This document shows, piece by piece, positions 44,841 to 54,384 of a DNA stretch of 64,000 bases; position 1 is the first letter of the stretch, and the number at the start of each line of letters is the position of its first letter. The translations under genes and the position numbers were made by a program. Under the pieces are notes generated by a model that was not told where the DNA came from, made no database searches, and was given only the letters and a program-made list of their open reading frames with translations. The stretch lies in assembly GCA_963797475.1 (NCBI GenBank), contig CAWCPR010000001.1, positions 1,922,001 through 1,986,000 on the forward strand. The letters are read 5' to 3'. This DNA is from CAWCPR01 sp963797475. GTDB taxonomy: Bacteria; Chloroflexota; Anaerolineae; Anaerolineales; UBA4823.

Positions 44841-45917
44841 TCAAACGCGGATGAGCTGAAAACAGGGGCGGGCCTGGCCCACCTCCAGCTTGCGCCAGTT
44901 ATAAACCGGCATAGCAGGCCCAAACTCATCCAACAGACCCAGGTCTGCCTCGGATAAGGCGCCTAATTGGCGCAATACCTCCAGTGCGACTGCTGAACGA
45001 GCTCTGGACTTTATATCGCCATCGGATATTTTGAGGGCAATTCCCAACGCAGGAGAATCCGGACCGAGCGCACCAGGCATCAGGCCGACACTCTGATAAC
45101 CCTCTGCGCCGCCCTTCACAACAAACCGCCCACGGCCCACCTCCATCAAGCGCGTATCGAACCGGCCCGGGCCTCCGACCATATCAGGGTTAAAAATCAT
45201 CGCCGAAGTGATGGTCTGGCAGGCGCTGAGGCGCTCCTCAGGCGCCACATTCCCGGCCTGTGGGTCGCATAAGCGTGCATACCCCAAGGCTGCATTGAAA
45301 AGCGGCACGGCGAAATTGGGCGCTGAACAGCCGTCGGTGCCGACAAAAACCTGGTCTACCGGAATTAAGCCCATTTTTGCAAAGGTGTGCAGGATTTCCT
45401 GCTGAACCGGATGCATCGGTTCGATGTAGGTCATGCCCTCGACGGCGTGCCGGGTAGTCTCATCGAGCATGCGTGCAAACGCCAGCATCCCGGTGTGCTT
45501 GCCAGAACAGTTGTGGCGGTTTGGCGTGGGCTGTTCGTTCCGCTCGCGCAAGGCTTGCGCGGTTGGTTCGTGATATGGATAATGGACACCGCACAGCAGC
45601 TCAGCCTCGGTCACGCCTGTCTTCGCCTGGATCGACCTCGCAACGGCGACATGCTCGTCTGTTCCGGAGTGGGAGGCGCAAATCAAGGCGATCTCGCGCG
45701 GCGTCAGGTTAAAAAACGCCCGCCCGCCGTGTTCAATAAAAGGCAACGCCTGGAATGGCTTGGCGCTCGAGCGTAAATAAGTCACTGTCTGTGGATCGCC
45801 GTAATGAGCGACCAGGCGTCCATACACATCCACGACTGCAATCGCGCCGAAATGGATCAACTCAACGATCTTCCCCCGGGTCAATTCGAAAAGAGGCAGG
45901 TAGTGAGATTCTGTCAT
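44841..45917 (-). CDS. Asparaginase II (Rhizobium etli type)
   Basis: A 358-residue enzyme of the thermolabile R. etli asparaginase II family, unrelated to the E. coli types. Markers: LRSSAKPFQALPFIEHGGRA (the SSxKPxQ motif), ICASHSGTDEHVAVARSIQ and RHNCSGKHTGMLAFARMLDE with the catalytic Ser-Gly-Lys-His. Expected activity is hydrolysis of L-asparagine to aspartate and ammonia in the cytoplasm. It precedes the DNA glycosylase by 22 bases; the functional link is unclear. Confidence 0.9.
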   Translation of the reverse strand: MTESHYLPLFELTRGKIVELIHFGAIAVVDVYGRLVAHYGDPQTVTYLRSSAKPFQALPFIEHGGRAFFNLTPREIALICASHSGTDEHVAVARSIQAKTGVTEAELLCGVHYPYHEPTAQALRERNEQPTPNRHNCSGKHTGMLAFARMLDETTRHAVEGMTYIEPMHPVQQEILHTFAKMGLIPVDQVFVGTDGCSAPNFAVPLFNAALGYARLCDPQAGNVAPEERLSACQTITSAMIFNPDMVGGPGRFDTRLMEVGRGRFVVKGGAEGYQSVGLMPGALGPDSPALGIALKISDGDIKSRARSAVALEVLRQLGALSEADLGLLDEFGPAMPVYNWRKLEVGQARPCFQLIRV

Positions 45918-45971
45918 CGGATAGCTTCGGCGGATTGAAACGATTTAAATCGTAGGCTGCCGCTTACCCGC

Positions 45972-46844
45972 TCATTCTTCTTCGTCATCCATCCGCTGTT
46001 CCAAAGGGGTCAGCGAACGGTAATGGCGAGAGTAATAATGATATAGTCCATAGCGCAGGCGCTGGGCGTAACGCAATTGCTTGTCCCGGGTGAACACAAG
46101 CCCAGCCAGTAAATCTGGGATCATGGCTTCAGTCTCTTCCGGGGAGGCGTTTTGTTCGGCCATCCGCTCAAGCCTAACCATCACATCCTTCAAGAAAGCC
46201 GCCTGTTTGGAAACGGTGTCACCTGCCAGCGGCCCGCCGCGCCCGCTGACAATGACATAATCCTGGTAGGATTCCTTCACCAAATCCAACGTCCCGATCC
46301 ATTCCGGCAGATCGGCGTTCGCCAGGAAAGGGGGTTGGTTGATAACCACCAGATCGCCCACGAAAACAATTTTCTCATCTGGGATAATCACCCAAATCGC
46401 GCCTGGAGTGCTGCCCGGATGGTTCTCGAGCAGAATCTCTGGGCCGCCCCAATGCAGGGACATTTTTTGGGAGAAAGTGATGTCCGGGATAGCCCAGCGC
46501 ATCCCAATGGCGTCACTGTACAACTCCCAGGCCGCCCCGGTTTCCATCGCCTGTCCCTTAAAAATCGTTGGACGGTTTCGAAACACCTGGGCTGTTTTTT
46601 GTTGGGCGACAATCGTACATTCCATCGCCCGGCTGCCCAGCGTACGATCTGGGTGGGCGTCCAGGTTGATTAATAGGCGGTTTGTCCCGCCGCGCTGGTT
46701 CAGCAAAGTAGAGCGCCAGGAGCGAGCATCTTCTGCCCGCAAAGGAGCGTCGATGATGATCGTACCATGCGAAAAAACCAACCCCCCCAGGGTGACGCCC
46801 AGGTAAGAGCCTTCGTAAAAAATACCGCGAGCCAATTGTTCCAT
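45972..46844 (-). CDS. Metallo-beta-lactamase-fold protein with altered metal motif
   Basis: A 290-residue protein with the MBL fold: SYLGVTLGGLVFSHGTIIID at the start, HPGSTPGAIWVIIPDEKIVF and VGDLVV later. The normal HxHxDH is DAHPDR (Asp62, His64, Asp66, Arg67), so the first and last His are lost and metal binding may be to one ion or changed. The C-terminal helices are rich in Arg and Tyr. Function is unknown. Confidence 0.75.
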   Translation of the reverse strand: MEQLARGIFYEGSYLGVTLGGLVFSHGTIIIDAPLRAEDARSWRSTLLNQRGGTNRLLINLDAHPDRTLGSRAMECTIVAQQKTAQVFRNRPTIFKGQAMETGAAWELYSDAIGMRWAIPDITFSQKMSLHWGGPEILLENHPGSTPGAIWVIIPDEKIVFVGDLVVINQPPFLANADLPEWIGTLDLVKESYQDYVIVSGRGGPLAGDTVSKQAAFLKDVMVRLERMAEQNASPEETEAMIPDLLAGLVFTRDKQLRYAQRLRYGLYHYYSRHYRSLTPLEQRMDDEEE

Positions 46845-46904
46845 AAAATCACTTGGGCAAAGCTAAGATCCTGGGAAGAGCTTTGAGTTCCCTGCCCTGC
46901 AGGT

Positions 46905-49001
46905 TCATTTCGCAACCCCATCGGCGAGGGGTAAGGTGAAGTTAAAACGGGCGCCGGTGCCCGTATCACTCTCGATCCAGATGCGCCCCCCATGGCCATT
47001 TACAGCCAGGCGACAGTAGGCAAGTCCCAGACCGAGACCGCGCGGACCATTTTTAGCGTTCAAACGAGTAAATTTATCGAAAATGCGCTCATGCTCACTC
47101 GCAGGGATACCCGGTCCATTATCCTGGACCCATATTTGCACAAATTTACCTTCTTGTTTTGCTCCCAGGGAAATTTTACTCCCCGGAGGCGTGTATTTCA
47201 CCGCATTTTCCATCAAATTAATCAGAACCCGGCGGATCATATCTGCGTCGACGAAAAGCTTTGGAAGTCCTTCCGGCACATCGGTGTTAATTTCGATTTC
47301 CTTATTTTGCGCGACCGGCGACACGGCCTCCAGTGCATCATTGAAAATGGCGCCTGGCAGGACCGGCTGGCGGTTGCCTACAGGTTGGCCTTCTTCCAGG
47401 CGATTGATGTCCAAAAGCAAATCCGTCAGGCGTTGTATGCGTTCGGTCGAGCGCACCGCGATATTCAGCAGGGAGTAAAAACTTGCTTCAGCATCAGCAG
47501 GCAGCATTGAAGCGACCACATCCAGGCTGGAAACGATGTTCGCCAGTGGCGAGCGCAGATCGTGATAAATCATCGAAGTCAAGTCATTGCGCAAATTATC
47601 CAGGTCTTTGCGCTCGGTGATATCCCCCAGAATCCACTGCAAGTGTGGCACGCCCTCGATATTCACTTCGCGAGTATAAACCTGAACGGGAACCTCGCGC
47701 CCCGACTTCGATTGGAGGACCGATTCGTAGGACAGGGTCTCCCCAGTGGAGAGGTTTTTAAATTCCGAGCCGACCTCGAACGAGTCCACCACATTCAAAT
47801 CGTTAACTTTAAGATTTCGCAGCGTTTCACTGCTCAATCCAGTGGTTACCTCCGCCTGGCGATTGGCTTCCAGGATATTTCCTTCCCAGTCCGTGATTAA
47901 GATCGAGTCAATACTATCTTCGAACAAATCACGGTAACGCTGGTGCGCCGCCTGCAGGCTTTCAAAGAGTTGAGCATGGCGAATCGCGGAGCCAGCCAGA
48001 CTGCCAATGCCGGACAAAACCAACAAGGCGTCCGGGTCAAATACGCCATCCACCGGGTTGAGCGCTTCCAGTATTCCGATGACCTGGCCGCGCGAACGGA
48101 TCGGAGCGCAGGCAATACCGCGGGTCCTAAAACCGAGCAGCAGGTCTATCTCGGGGTTGAAGCGTTGGTCATTATAGGCATCCGGAACAACTGCGCCGAT
48201 ACCTTCCTGGGCTACCCAGCCGGCTATACCTTTGCCAAGTTCCAGGTGCACTCCCACAACGTTGGTTTCATCCTTGCTGGTGGAGGCGCGAAACACCAAC
48301 TCCTTCCCTTGTGGATCGATCAAGGCCAGCGAAACCACTTCCACACGCAGAGCCTGGCTGATCTGCTCCAGGATACGCTGCAAAACATCTTCAACGTTTA
48401 AGGAAGCTGTTATGACGGCTGCGCTCTCAGCCACGGCAGTCATCACACGCGCCTGGCGTTGGCTGTCCGCATATAAACGGGCGTTAAGCACTGCGATACC
48501 GGCCTGGTCGGCGATAGACTGCACTAATGCCAGGTGGTCCAGGCTGAAAAAACCTGGTGTAGGGTGAACCAGGGTGATGACCCCCACTAACTCATCGCGC
48601 ACCTGGATGGGCGCGCTGACAGCCGATTTAGCCCCGGTCTGGTCGACCGCATCATCTGGGCGGCGGAGCCAACGATTATCCTGGCTGGTATCCCGGAGCA
48701 GGGCTGGCTGGCGCTGGCTTGCCACCCAACCTGCCAGGCCGCGTTCAAATGTGATGCTCAATTGGCTGGTCGTAATGTTCTTGAAATCGCCGTTAACGAT
48801 GATCGCCGATTCTACGGGTTGTCCAAGGCCATCGACGACAATGATGCTGCCATTGATTGCTCCAACGTTATTAACCGAGAGGTACAGCACACGCCGTAAA
48901 ACGGTCGGCAGGTCAAGCGCGGCAGCCAGCTCGCGGCTGATATTGTAAAGCAACTCAAGTGAAGCACGAGCGGCTTCGCCTTCTTTACCAGGAGCACTCA
49001 T
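46905..49001 (-). CDS. Sensor histidine kinase, GAF-GAF-PAS-HisKA-HATPase
   Basis: A 698-residue cytoplasmic kinase. Two GAF domains (about 10-175 and 190-345) are followed by a PAS domain (SILITDWEGNILEANRQAEV), HisKA box MIYHDLRSPLANIVSSLDVV and HATPase with INLMENAVKYTPPG, QDNGPGIP and GLGLGLAYCRLAV. It is the third intact kinase within about 10 kb. No adjacent response regulator. It ends 60 bases before the MBL gene in the same direction. Confidence 0.9.
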   Translation of the reverse strand: MSAPGKEGEAARASLELLYNISRELAAALDLPTVLRRVLYLSVNNVGAINGSIIVVDGLGQPVESAIIVNGDFKNITTSQLSITFERGLAGWVASQRQPALLRDTSQDNRWLRRPDDAVDQTGAKSAVSAPIQVRDELVGVITLVHPTPGFFSLDHLALVQSIADQAGIAVLNARLYADSQRQARVMTAVAESAAVITASLNVEDVLQRILEQISQALRVEVVSLALIDPQGKELVFRASTSKDETNVVGVHLELGKGIAGWVAQEGIGAVVPDAYNDQRFNPEIDLLLGFRTRGIACAPIRSRGQVIGILEALNPVDGVFDPDALLVLSGIGSLAGSAIRHAQLFESLQAAHQRYRDLFEDSIDSILITDWEGNILEANRQAEVTTGLSSETLRNLKVNDLNVVDSFEVGSEFKNLSTGETLSYESVLQSKSGREVPVQVYTREVNIEGVPHLQWILGDITERKDLDNLRNDLTSMIYHDLRSPLANIVSSLDVVASMLPADAEASFYSLLNIAVRSTERIQRLTDLLLDINRLEEGQPVGNRQPVLPGAIFNDALEAVSPVAQNKEIEINTDVPEGLPKLFVDADMIRRVLINLMENAVKYTPPGSKISLGAKQEGKFVQIWVQDNGPGIPASEHERIFDKFTRLNAKNGPRGLGLGLAYCRLAVNGHGGRIWIESDTGTGARFNFTLPLADGVAK

Positions 49002-49129
49002 TCCTCTGCATCCTCAAAAAGTTGCCTTTCAGCAAGTTTGTCATTTTTCAGGCAAATGTCAAACAGAGTATAGCATATTTGTGAGAATCAACAAAAAACC
49101 AATTTTAAAATCAAGGCAAGGTCTTAGCC

Positions 49130-50131
49130 TTATCCACCGGGTAACGCCCAACGCGGCAAATCCAACAACAACACTTCGATTGCCAGGCGAGCGTTGATAT
49201 TGCGCTCCAGCATGCTTTGCGTGCGCTCCAGAGCAGACAGCGCTTCATAGGCTGTTTCCAGCCCGAAATGGTCTGCAATCTCGCCAATCTCGTCCGAGCG
49301 GTCCGGGTTTGCCAGCGGCGCCGAGGCGCCGGCGGCCCGTAAGAGCACATCTCGCCAGCAAGAGGCCCACACCTGCAGAAGGTCACGCAGAGCGTCTTTC
49401 TCTTTTGAGGCTGTCTCGGCGTAAGCGAAGCGCTCCACGCGGCTTTGGCGCAGGAGGTTGTTGAGAGCATCCAGCCAGGCATCGCGCTGGGTTATCCGTT
49501 CGGAATGCTCGTGTAAATCCAATGCAAACCCGGGCCTGCCGCCGGAAATGTGCGCCAGCAGGTCCGCCTCTCCAGCCTCCAGCCCCCAACGCTCCTGCAG
49601 CCCCAGGCTGACCCTATCCAATGGCAAGGGACGCAGCCGCAAGACCTCACATCGAGATACGATGGTCGGCAGCAAGCTTTCAGCGCTCTCGGCAGTCAAT
49701 ACCAGGATCACCTGCCCCGGCGGCTCTTCCAGGGTTTTTAACAAAGCATTCGCCGCGTTTGGATTGGCCTCTTCGAAACGCAGCAACAACGCCACCCGGT
49801 AGCGCGCTTCGTAGGGTGCCAGGGCCAGGCTGTGCTGGAGCTCGCGCACCTGGTCTACTTTGAGGATTGCGCCGCGCTGTTCGGATTGTACAACCGACAG
49901 ATCCGGATGCTCCATGCGGCCAATTTGCAGGCAGGAACGGCACTGCAGGCAAGGCTCCCCGGGGGCAGACGGCTGCGTACAGTTCAAAGCCTGCGCCAGG
50001 CGGACTGCCAGACTGCGCCTCCCAACGCCTTGCGGCCCGGTCAGCAGGTAAGCATGGCGAGGCCGCCCCCGCACGATGTGTTCCTTCAACATAGCGACCG
50101 CCCATTCGTGGCCGAGCATTTCCCAATTCAT
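49130..50131 (-). CDS. holB: DNA polymerase III delta-prime subunit
   Basis: A 333-residue AAA+ clamp-loader subunit. The nucleotide loop HAYLLTGPQGVGRRSLAVRL keeps the Walker A form except Lys to Arg, a known degeneration of delta-prime. The zinc module CTQPSAPGEPCLQCRSCLQI is present, followed by HPDLSVV, and the SRC-like motif TIVSRCEVLRL. It should couple clamp loading to the replisome. Promoter boxes place its transcript start on the ATG, so it is probably translated from a leaderless mRNA. Confidence 0.92.
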   Translation of the reverse strand: MNWEMLGHEWAVAMLKEHIVRGRPRHAYLLTGPQGVGRRSLAVRLAQALNCTQPSAPGEPCLQCRSCLQIGRMEHPDLSVVQSEQRGAILKVDQVRELQHSLALAPYEARYRVALLLRFEEANPNAANALLKTLEEPPGQVILVLTAESAESLLPTIVSRCEVLRLRPLPLDRVSLGLQERWGLEAGEADLLAHISGGRPGFALDLHEHSERITQRDAWLDALNNLLRQSRVERFAYAETASKEKDALRDLLQVWASCWRDVLLRAAGASAPLANPDRSDEIGEIADHFGLETAYEALSALERTQSMLERNINARLAIEVLLLDLPRWALPGG

Positions 50132-50137
50132 GTCTAG

Positions 50138-50166
50138 ATTTTAGCCCAGAGCATAAGTCTTGACAA
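50138..50166 (-). promoter_or_regulatory. holB promoter, leaderless
   Basis: On the minus strand TTGTCA (50166-50161), a 17-base spacer, and TAAAAT (50143-50138). Six bases separate the -10 box from ATG 50131, so transcription should start at or within a base of the A. No Shine-Dalgarno sequence exists. Confidence 0.6.
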
Positions 50167-50236
50167 CAACGAACCGTTACCAAAGCGCGGCCCGGTAAAA
50201 AGCGTAAGCCAACCCTTTGCCGCTATGATTTTCCGG

Positions 50237-50265
50237 TTGACACCCCCCCTCCCTGACGTTACAAT
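50237..50265 (+). promoter_or_regulatory. pcrA promoter, leaderless
   Basis: TTGACA (50237-50242), a 17-base spacer and TACAAT (50260-50265): a near-consensus sigma-70-type promoter. The ATG at 50273 is seven bases after the -10 box, leaving no room for a ribosome site. Confidence 0.72.
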
Positions 50266-50272
50266 CTCCTGC

Positions 50273-52450
50273 ATGGATTTCATTAAAGGGCTTAACCTGC
50301 AGCAACAGCAGGCAGTTATGGCGGGCTTGGGGCCGGTGTTGGTCCTGGCCGGCCCCGGATCAGGCAAGACACGGGTGCTTACCCATCGTATCGCCTATTT
50401 AATTGGCTCCATGGGCGTCAGCCCATATCATATTATGGCGGTCACCTTCACAAACAAGGCCGCCCGCGAGATGGGGAACCGGGTGGCCGATTTGATCGGA
50501 GACACCAATCGCGGCCTGACCCTGGGTACTTTCCACGCCATCTGCGCCCGGATCCTGCGCCGGGAGGCTGAAAACCTGCCCTTCAACAGCAACTTCGTCA
50601 TTTTTGACTCCGATGACCAGGTCAGCCTGGTTAAAACAGCCATCAAAGAGCTTAACCTGGACGATAAGCGCTTCCGGCCCCTCAGCGTGCATGCGTCCAT
50701 CTCAAACGCCAAGAACGAGCTGTTATTACCGGACCAATACCCCACCAACAACTACCGCGATGAGGTCGTGGCGCGCGTCTACAAACGCTACCAGGAGATG
50801 CTGCTGGCAAACAACGCCCTGGATTTCGACGACCTGCTGCTGTGGATGGCTTACCTGCTGGAAGAAAGCCCTTCCATTCGGGAAAAGTACGCCCGCCGTT
50901 ACGAGCAGGTTCTGGTAGACGAGTTCCAGGATACGAACCTGGCGCAGTATACCCTGCTGAAGCACCTGGCTTCGTTTCATCACAACATCTTCGTCGTGGG
51001 GGACACAGACCAATCCATCTATCGCTGGCGCGGCGCAGATTACCGCAATGTGCTGCGGTTTGAGGAAAGCTATCCGGATACGCAGGTCATCCTGCTCGAG
51101 CAGAACTACCGCTCCACACAGTCGATCCTGGACGTCGCCATGGCGGTGATCGATGAGAATCCTTACCGCACCCGAAAACGCCTGTTTACCGATCGCGGCC
51201 AGGGGGAGAAAGTGATCCTGCACGAGACCTACGACGATCGCGAAGAGGCGGGTTTCGTGATCGACACGATCGCTACAAACGTGAAAATGAACGGCGCTCA
51301 ACCTGGCGATTTTGCTGTTATGTATCGCACCAACGCCCAATCCCGCGTGCTCGAAGAGGCATTCTTGCAGTCCGGCCTGCCCTATAAGCTGGTCGGAGCG
51401 CAGCGCTTCTACGGACGGCGCGAGATTAAGGACGTGATCGCCTACCTGCGCCTGGTACACAACCCGAACGATGAACTCAGCCTAACCCGCGTGATCGGCA
51501 CGCCGCCGCGCGGCATCGGCGATAAGACTTACCTTACATTGCGCTCGAAAGCGCAAAATATGGGCGTGAGCCCAGGCGAGCTGCTCGTCGAATTCGGCCG
51601 GGACGAATCCCTCCAACTCGACGGGCTCAGCGGTCGCAGCGCCAATGTCTTAAAAGCCTTTGGGACGCAGTTGTCTAAATGGGTCGCCGCAAATGAGGCC
51701 CTGCCGCCTCTCTCTTTGCTGGATCAAATCTTGAACGATGTTGACTACCGCAGCTATATTGATGATGGGACGGATGAGGGTAACGACCGCTGGGAAAATG
51801 TAATGGAAATGCGCCGCCTGGCATCTGAATACAGCGACCAGGGGCTGGAAGCTTTTCTGGAACAAGTAGCGCTGGTCTCTGATCAGGACACGCTGGAAGC
51901 CGGGGCGAATGTCCCCACCTTGCTGACCCTGCATGCTGCCAAAGGCCTGGAGTTTCCGGTGGTGTTCATTGTCGGCCTGAACGATGGCACCTTGCCTCAC
52001 AGCCGATCTTTCGATGATCCCGAAGCGATGATGGAAGAGAGGCGCCTTTTTTACGTGGGGATCACTCGCGCCCGAAACCTGCTATATCTTGTGAATGCAC
52101 AATATCGCAGCGCGTACGGATATACAGAACCCAGCCTGCCGTCTCGTTTTATGGAAGATATCCCTGTTGAGCTGCTTAACGAAGCGGCTGGCCGCTCAAA
52201 AAAGCGCCACCCGGCCTCGGTCTACCGCCAGGAGCGCTGGCAGCCTGCCCGCACAAGCTCGAGGTCGTCCGCCCCGGTGCTGCAGCAGCGCTACCATCCC
52301 GGGATGCGTGTCGAACACCCTTCCTGGGGCGAAGGGCTGGTGCTCAACAGCCGCCTGCAAGATGAAGATGAGGTCGTCGATATATTCTTCGAAAAGCTGG
52401 GCTTAAAACGCGTCGCTGCCTCCCTGGCCCGTTTAGAGATAAAATCGTGA
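50273..52450 (+). CDS. pcrA: UvrD/PcrA-type DNA helicase
   Basis: A 725-residue superfamily 1A 3'-5' helicase. Motifs in order: Q motif LNLQQQQAVMAG, Walker A LAGPGSGKTRVLTHRIAYLI, Walker B VLVDEFQDTNLAQYTLLKHL, GDTDQSIYRWRGADYRN, QNYRSTQSIL, TLHAAKGLEFPVVFIVGLND and VGITRARNLLYLV. The C-terminal YHPGMRVEHPSWGEGLV is the PcrA RNA-polymerase-binding (Tudor-like) tail. It acts in repair and removal of stalled complexes. The promoter overlaps its start; the upstream in-frame ATG at 50225 lies before the promoter and is not used. Confidence 0.95.
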   Translation: MDFIKGLNLQQQQAVMAGLGPVLVLAGPGSGKTRVLTHRIAYLIGSMGVSPYHIMAVTFTNKAAREMGNRVADLIGDTNRGLTLGTFHAICARILRREAENLPFNSNFVIFDSDDQVSLVKTAIKELNLDDKRFRPLSVHASISNAKNELLLPDQYPTNNYRDEVVARVYKRYQEMLLANNALDFDDLLLWMAYLLEESPSIREKYARRYEQVLVDEFQDTNLAQYTLLKHLASFHHNIFVVGDTDQSIYRWRGADYRNVLRFEESYPDTQVILLEQNYRSTQSILDVAMAVIDENPYRTRKRLFTDRGQGEKVILHETYDDREEAGFVIDTIATNVKMNGAQPGDFAVMYRTNAQSRVLEEAFLQSGLPYKLVGAQRFYGRREIKDVIAYLRLVHNPNDELSLTRVIGTPPRGIGDKTYLTLRSKAQNMGVSPGELLVEFGRDESLQLDGLSGRSANVLKAFGTQLSKWVAANEALPPLSLLDQILNDVDYRSYIDDGTDEGNDRWENVMEMRRLASEYSDQGLEAFLEQVALVSDQDTLEAGANVPTLLTLHAAKGLEFPVVFIVGLNDGTLPHSRSFDDPEAMMEERRLFYVGITRARNLLYLVNAQYRSAYGYTEPSLPSRFMEDIPVELLNEAAGRSKKRHPASVYRQERWQPARTSSRSSAPVLQQRYHPGMRVEHPSWGEGLVLNSRLQDEDEVVDIFFEKLGLKRVAASLARLEIKS

Positions 52451-52530
52451 GCTGAGGACCCATAAAGTTAAAAACCCCGGGCGTCATCGCTTCCCAGACG
52501 CTCGCCTACCGGCGCACGCCCTTAAGGCGC

Positions 52531-52559
52531 TTTACGCTTCCTTGCTCGCGGCGTATAAT
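52531..52559 (+). promoter_or_regulatory. tsaE promoter, nearly leaderless
   Basis: TTTACG (52531-52536), a 17-base spacer and TATAAT (52554-52559). The ATG at 52570 is ten bases further on, so the leader would be only about three or four bases, with no ribosome site. Confidence 0.65.
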
Positions 52560-52569
52560 CCCATTCGCC

Positions 52570-53067
52570 ATGCCTATACTTGATCCCCACTCTATGGAGT
52601 TCATCAGCCGCAGCGAAGAGCAGACCCGCCGGGCGGGCATGCGGCTGGGGAGCTTGCTGCAAACCGGGGATGTGATCTGCCTGGTGGGTGAGTTAGGCGC
52701 TGGAAAGACCACCCTGGTTCAAGGGATTGCCTCGGGCTGGGGCTCCCTGGATCAGGTAACCAGCCCTACTTTTGTTTTGGTGAACGTTTACCGTCGGCCG
52801 GAAGAAGACCGGCTTTTTCATCTGGACGCATATCGTTTGAGCGGCGCCCCGGAGGCCGAAGATTTGGACCTGGAAAACTTAACTTCAACCGGCCCCCTGG
52901 TCGTCGAATGGGCTGATCGCATCACCGCGGCCCTGCCGGCAGAACGCTTATTGGTGGCGATGCGCTGGATCGATGAAAAACAACGCGATTTGTTGATCCA
53001 CGCCTATGGGGAGCGCTATCAAAAAATGTTAGCTAACTTTCGCAAGAAAGTTTTTGGAGTTCCTTAA
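52570..53067 (+). CDS. tsaE: tRNA threonylcarbamoyladenosine biosynthesis ATPase TsaE
   Basis: A 165-residue P-loop ATPase of the TsaB-TsaD-TsaE complex that makes t6A37 on ANN-reading tRNAs. Walker A is CLVGELGAGKTTLVQGIASG, followed by SPTFVLVNVY and FHLDAYRLSGAPEAEDL, all diagnostic. Its stop shares a base with the tsaB start, giving tight coupling. Nearly leaderless start as described for its promoter. Confidence 0.94.
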   Translation: MPILDPHSMEFISRSEEQTRRAGMRLGSLLQTGDVICLVGELGAGKTTLVQGIASGWGSLDQVTSPTFVLVNVYRRPEEDRLFHLDAYRLSGAPEAEDLDLENLTSTGPLVVEWADRITAALPAERLLVAMRWIDEKQRDLLIHAYGERYQKMLANFRKKVFGVP

Positions 53068-53735
53068 TGCTGCTGGCGCTGGATACTTCCACCCGCACGG
53101 TCGGAATCGCCCTGTATGATGGCGTGCAGGTCGTCAGCGAAACGGTCTGGAACAGCCATGATTACCATACGGTCGAGCTGGCTCCGGCAGTCGCCGAAAT
53201 CCTGGCGCGCTCTGGGGTAGAGATTACCGAGCTGCAAGCCCTGGCGGTGGCGCTCGGCCCGGGATCATTTACCGGGCTGCGCATTGGTCTGGCCCTGGCA
53301 AAAGGCCTGGCCCTGGTCCGCCGCCTGGCGATCGTTGGGGTGCCCAGCCTGCATATCCTGGCTGCCGGACAACCTTTGTGCGCAACGCGCATGGCTGCCG
53401 TCTTGCGCGCCGGGCGCGGCAGGCTGGCGGTGGGCTGGTACCGACCCGTGGATAAGGCCTGGCAGCCGGCCGCGGATATTGAGGTGCTCACACCTGCTGA
53501 GCTCTCCCGCCGGATCAAGGAGCCCACCCTGGTTTGCGGCGAGCTTAGCGAGGATGAGCGCCGGCTGCTCGGGCGCAAGCGAAAGAATGTCATCCTGGCC
53601 TCGCCGGCCCAATCCTTGCGCCGCCCAGGCTTCCTGGCGGAGCTTGGTTGGCAGCGTTGGCAGTCGGGCGAAGTTGACGATCCGGTCACACTTTCGCCGT
53701 TTTACCTGCATTACAATGATCCAATTCCCGGTTGA
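53067..53735 (+). CDS. tsaB: tRNA threonylcarbamoyladenosine biosynthesis protein TsaB
   Basis: A 222-residue ASKHA-fold protein, partner of TsaD in t6A formation. Diagnostic segments: LALDTSTRTVGIALYDG at the start, and LAVALGPGSFTGLRIGLALAKG. It overlaps tsaE by one base and is followed by rimI, the common bacterial order tsaE-tsaB-rimI. tsaD itself is not in the window. Confidence 0.94.
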   Translation: MLLALDTSTRTVGIALYDGVQVVSETVWNSHDYHTVELAPAVAEILARSGVEITELQALAVALGPGSFTGLRIGLALAKGLALVRRLAIVGVPSLHILAAGQPLCATRMAAVLRAGRGRLAVGWYRPVDKAWQPAADIEVLTPAELSRRIKEPTLVCGELSEDERRLLGRKRKNVILASPAQSLRRPGFLAELGWQRWQSGEVDDPVTLSPFYLHYNDPIPG

Positions 53736-53784
53736 AGCGCTCAACCGGCCTGGCCGGTAAATTCCCTCCTGGCGGCATGAACTC

Positions 53785-54342
53785 ATGTTTTCCCCCCGCA
53801 CTACGAACTCCGTAACCGTGCGCCTCATGCGTGAGGAGGACCTTCTGCAAGTGCAAGCCATCGACCGGCTCTCTTTCAGCATGCCCTGGCCGACAAGCGC
53901 TTACCGGTTCGAGCTAAAGGATAACCCGCTTTCCTTGCTTTGGGTGGCGGAAGCTGTTTTAAATGATGGGCCGCCGCAGGTGGTCGGCGCAGTCGTTGTA
54001 TGGCTGGTCGTGGACGAAGTCCATATCGCGACGCTCGCCGTTCATCCCGATTTTCGCGGCCGGGGCATCGGCAAGCGCCTTCTGGCGACTGCCTTGAAGG
54101 AAACCATATCGCGAGAAATGCGCAGCGCGACCCTGGAAGTGCGCGCTCACAATGAAGCCGCCCAAGAGCTCTACCGCCAGTTCGGGTTTCAGACCGTCGG
54201 TCGAAGGCCGCGTTACTACCGGGATAATAACGAGGATGCGCTGATCATGACAGCAAGCCGCCTTGGGAAAGAATACCTGGGATGGCTGGAAAGCGGAGCG
54301 TGGGAGCGCAGCGACTCCGAATCCAGTAAACATACGGCTTGA
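53785..54342 (+). CDS. rimI: Ribosomal-protein-alanine N-acetyltransferase RimI-like
   Basis: A 185-residue GNAT enzyme. The N-terminal half has LSFSMPWPTSAYRFELKDNP; the acetyl-CoA loop is VHPDFRGRGIGKRLLATAL, followed by LEVRAHNEAAQELYRQFGF and GRRPRYYRDNNEDALIMT. These match RimI, which acetylates the N-terminus of ribosomal protein S18. Its place after tsaE-tsaB supports this. The C-terminal 25 residues are an extra tail. Confidence 0.9.
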   Translation: MFSPRTTNSVTVRLMREEDLLQVQAIDRLSFSMPWPTSAYRFELKDNPLSLLWVAEAVLNDGPPQVVGAVVVWLVVDEVHIATLAVHPDFRGRGIGKRLLATALKETISREMRSATLEVRAHNEAAQELYRQFGFQTVGRRPRYYRDNNEDALIMTASRLGKEYLGWLESGAWERSDSESSKHTA

Positions 54343-54384
54343 AACTCGACCTGCCGATCCCTATGAATATAAAGGAGGTGCCTA

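Noticed and set aside
49150..50131. Weak Walker A in HolB as a sign of a pseudogene
   Set aside because: Loss of the P-loop Lys is known for the delta-prime subunit; the zinc module and other motifs are intact.
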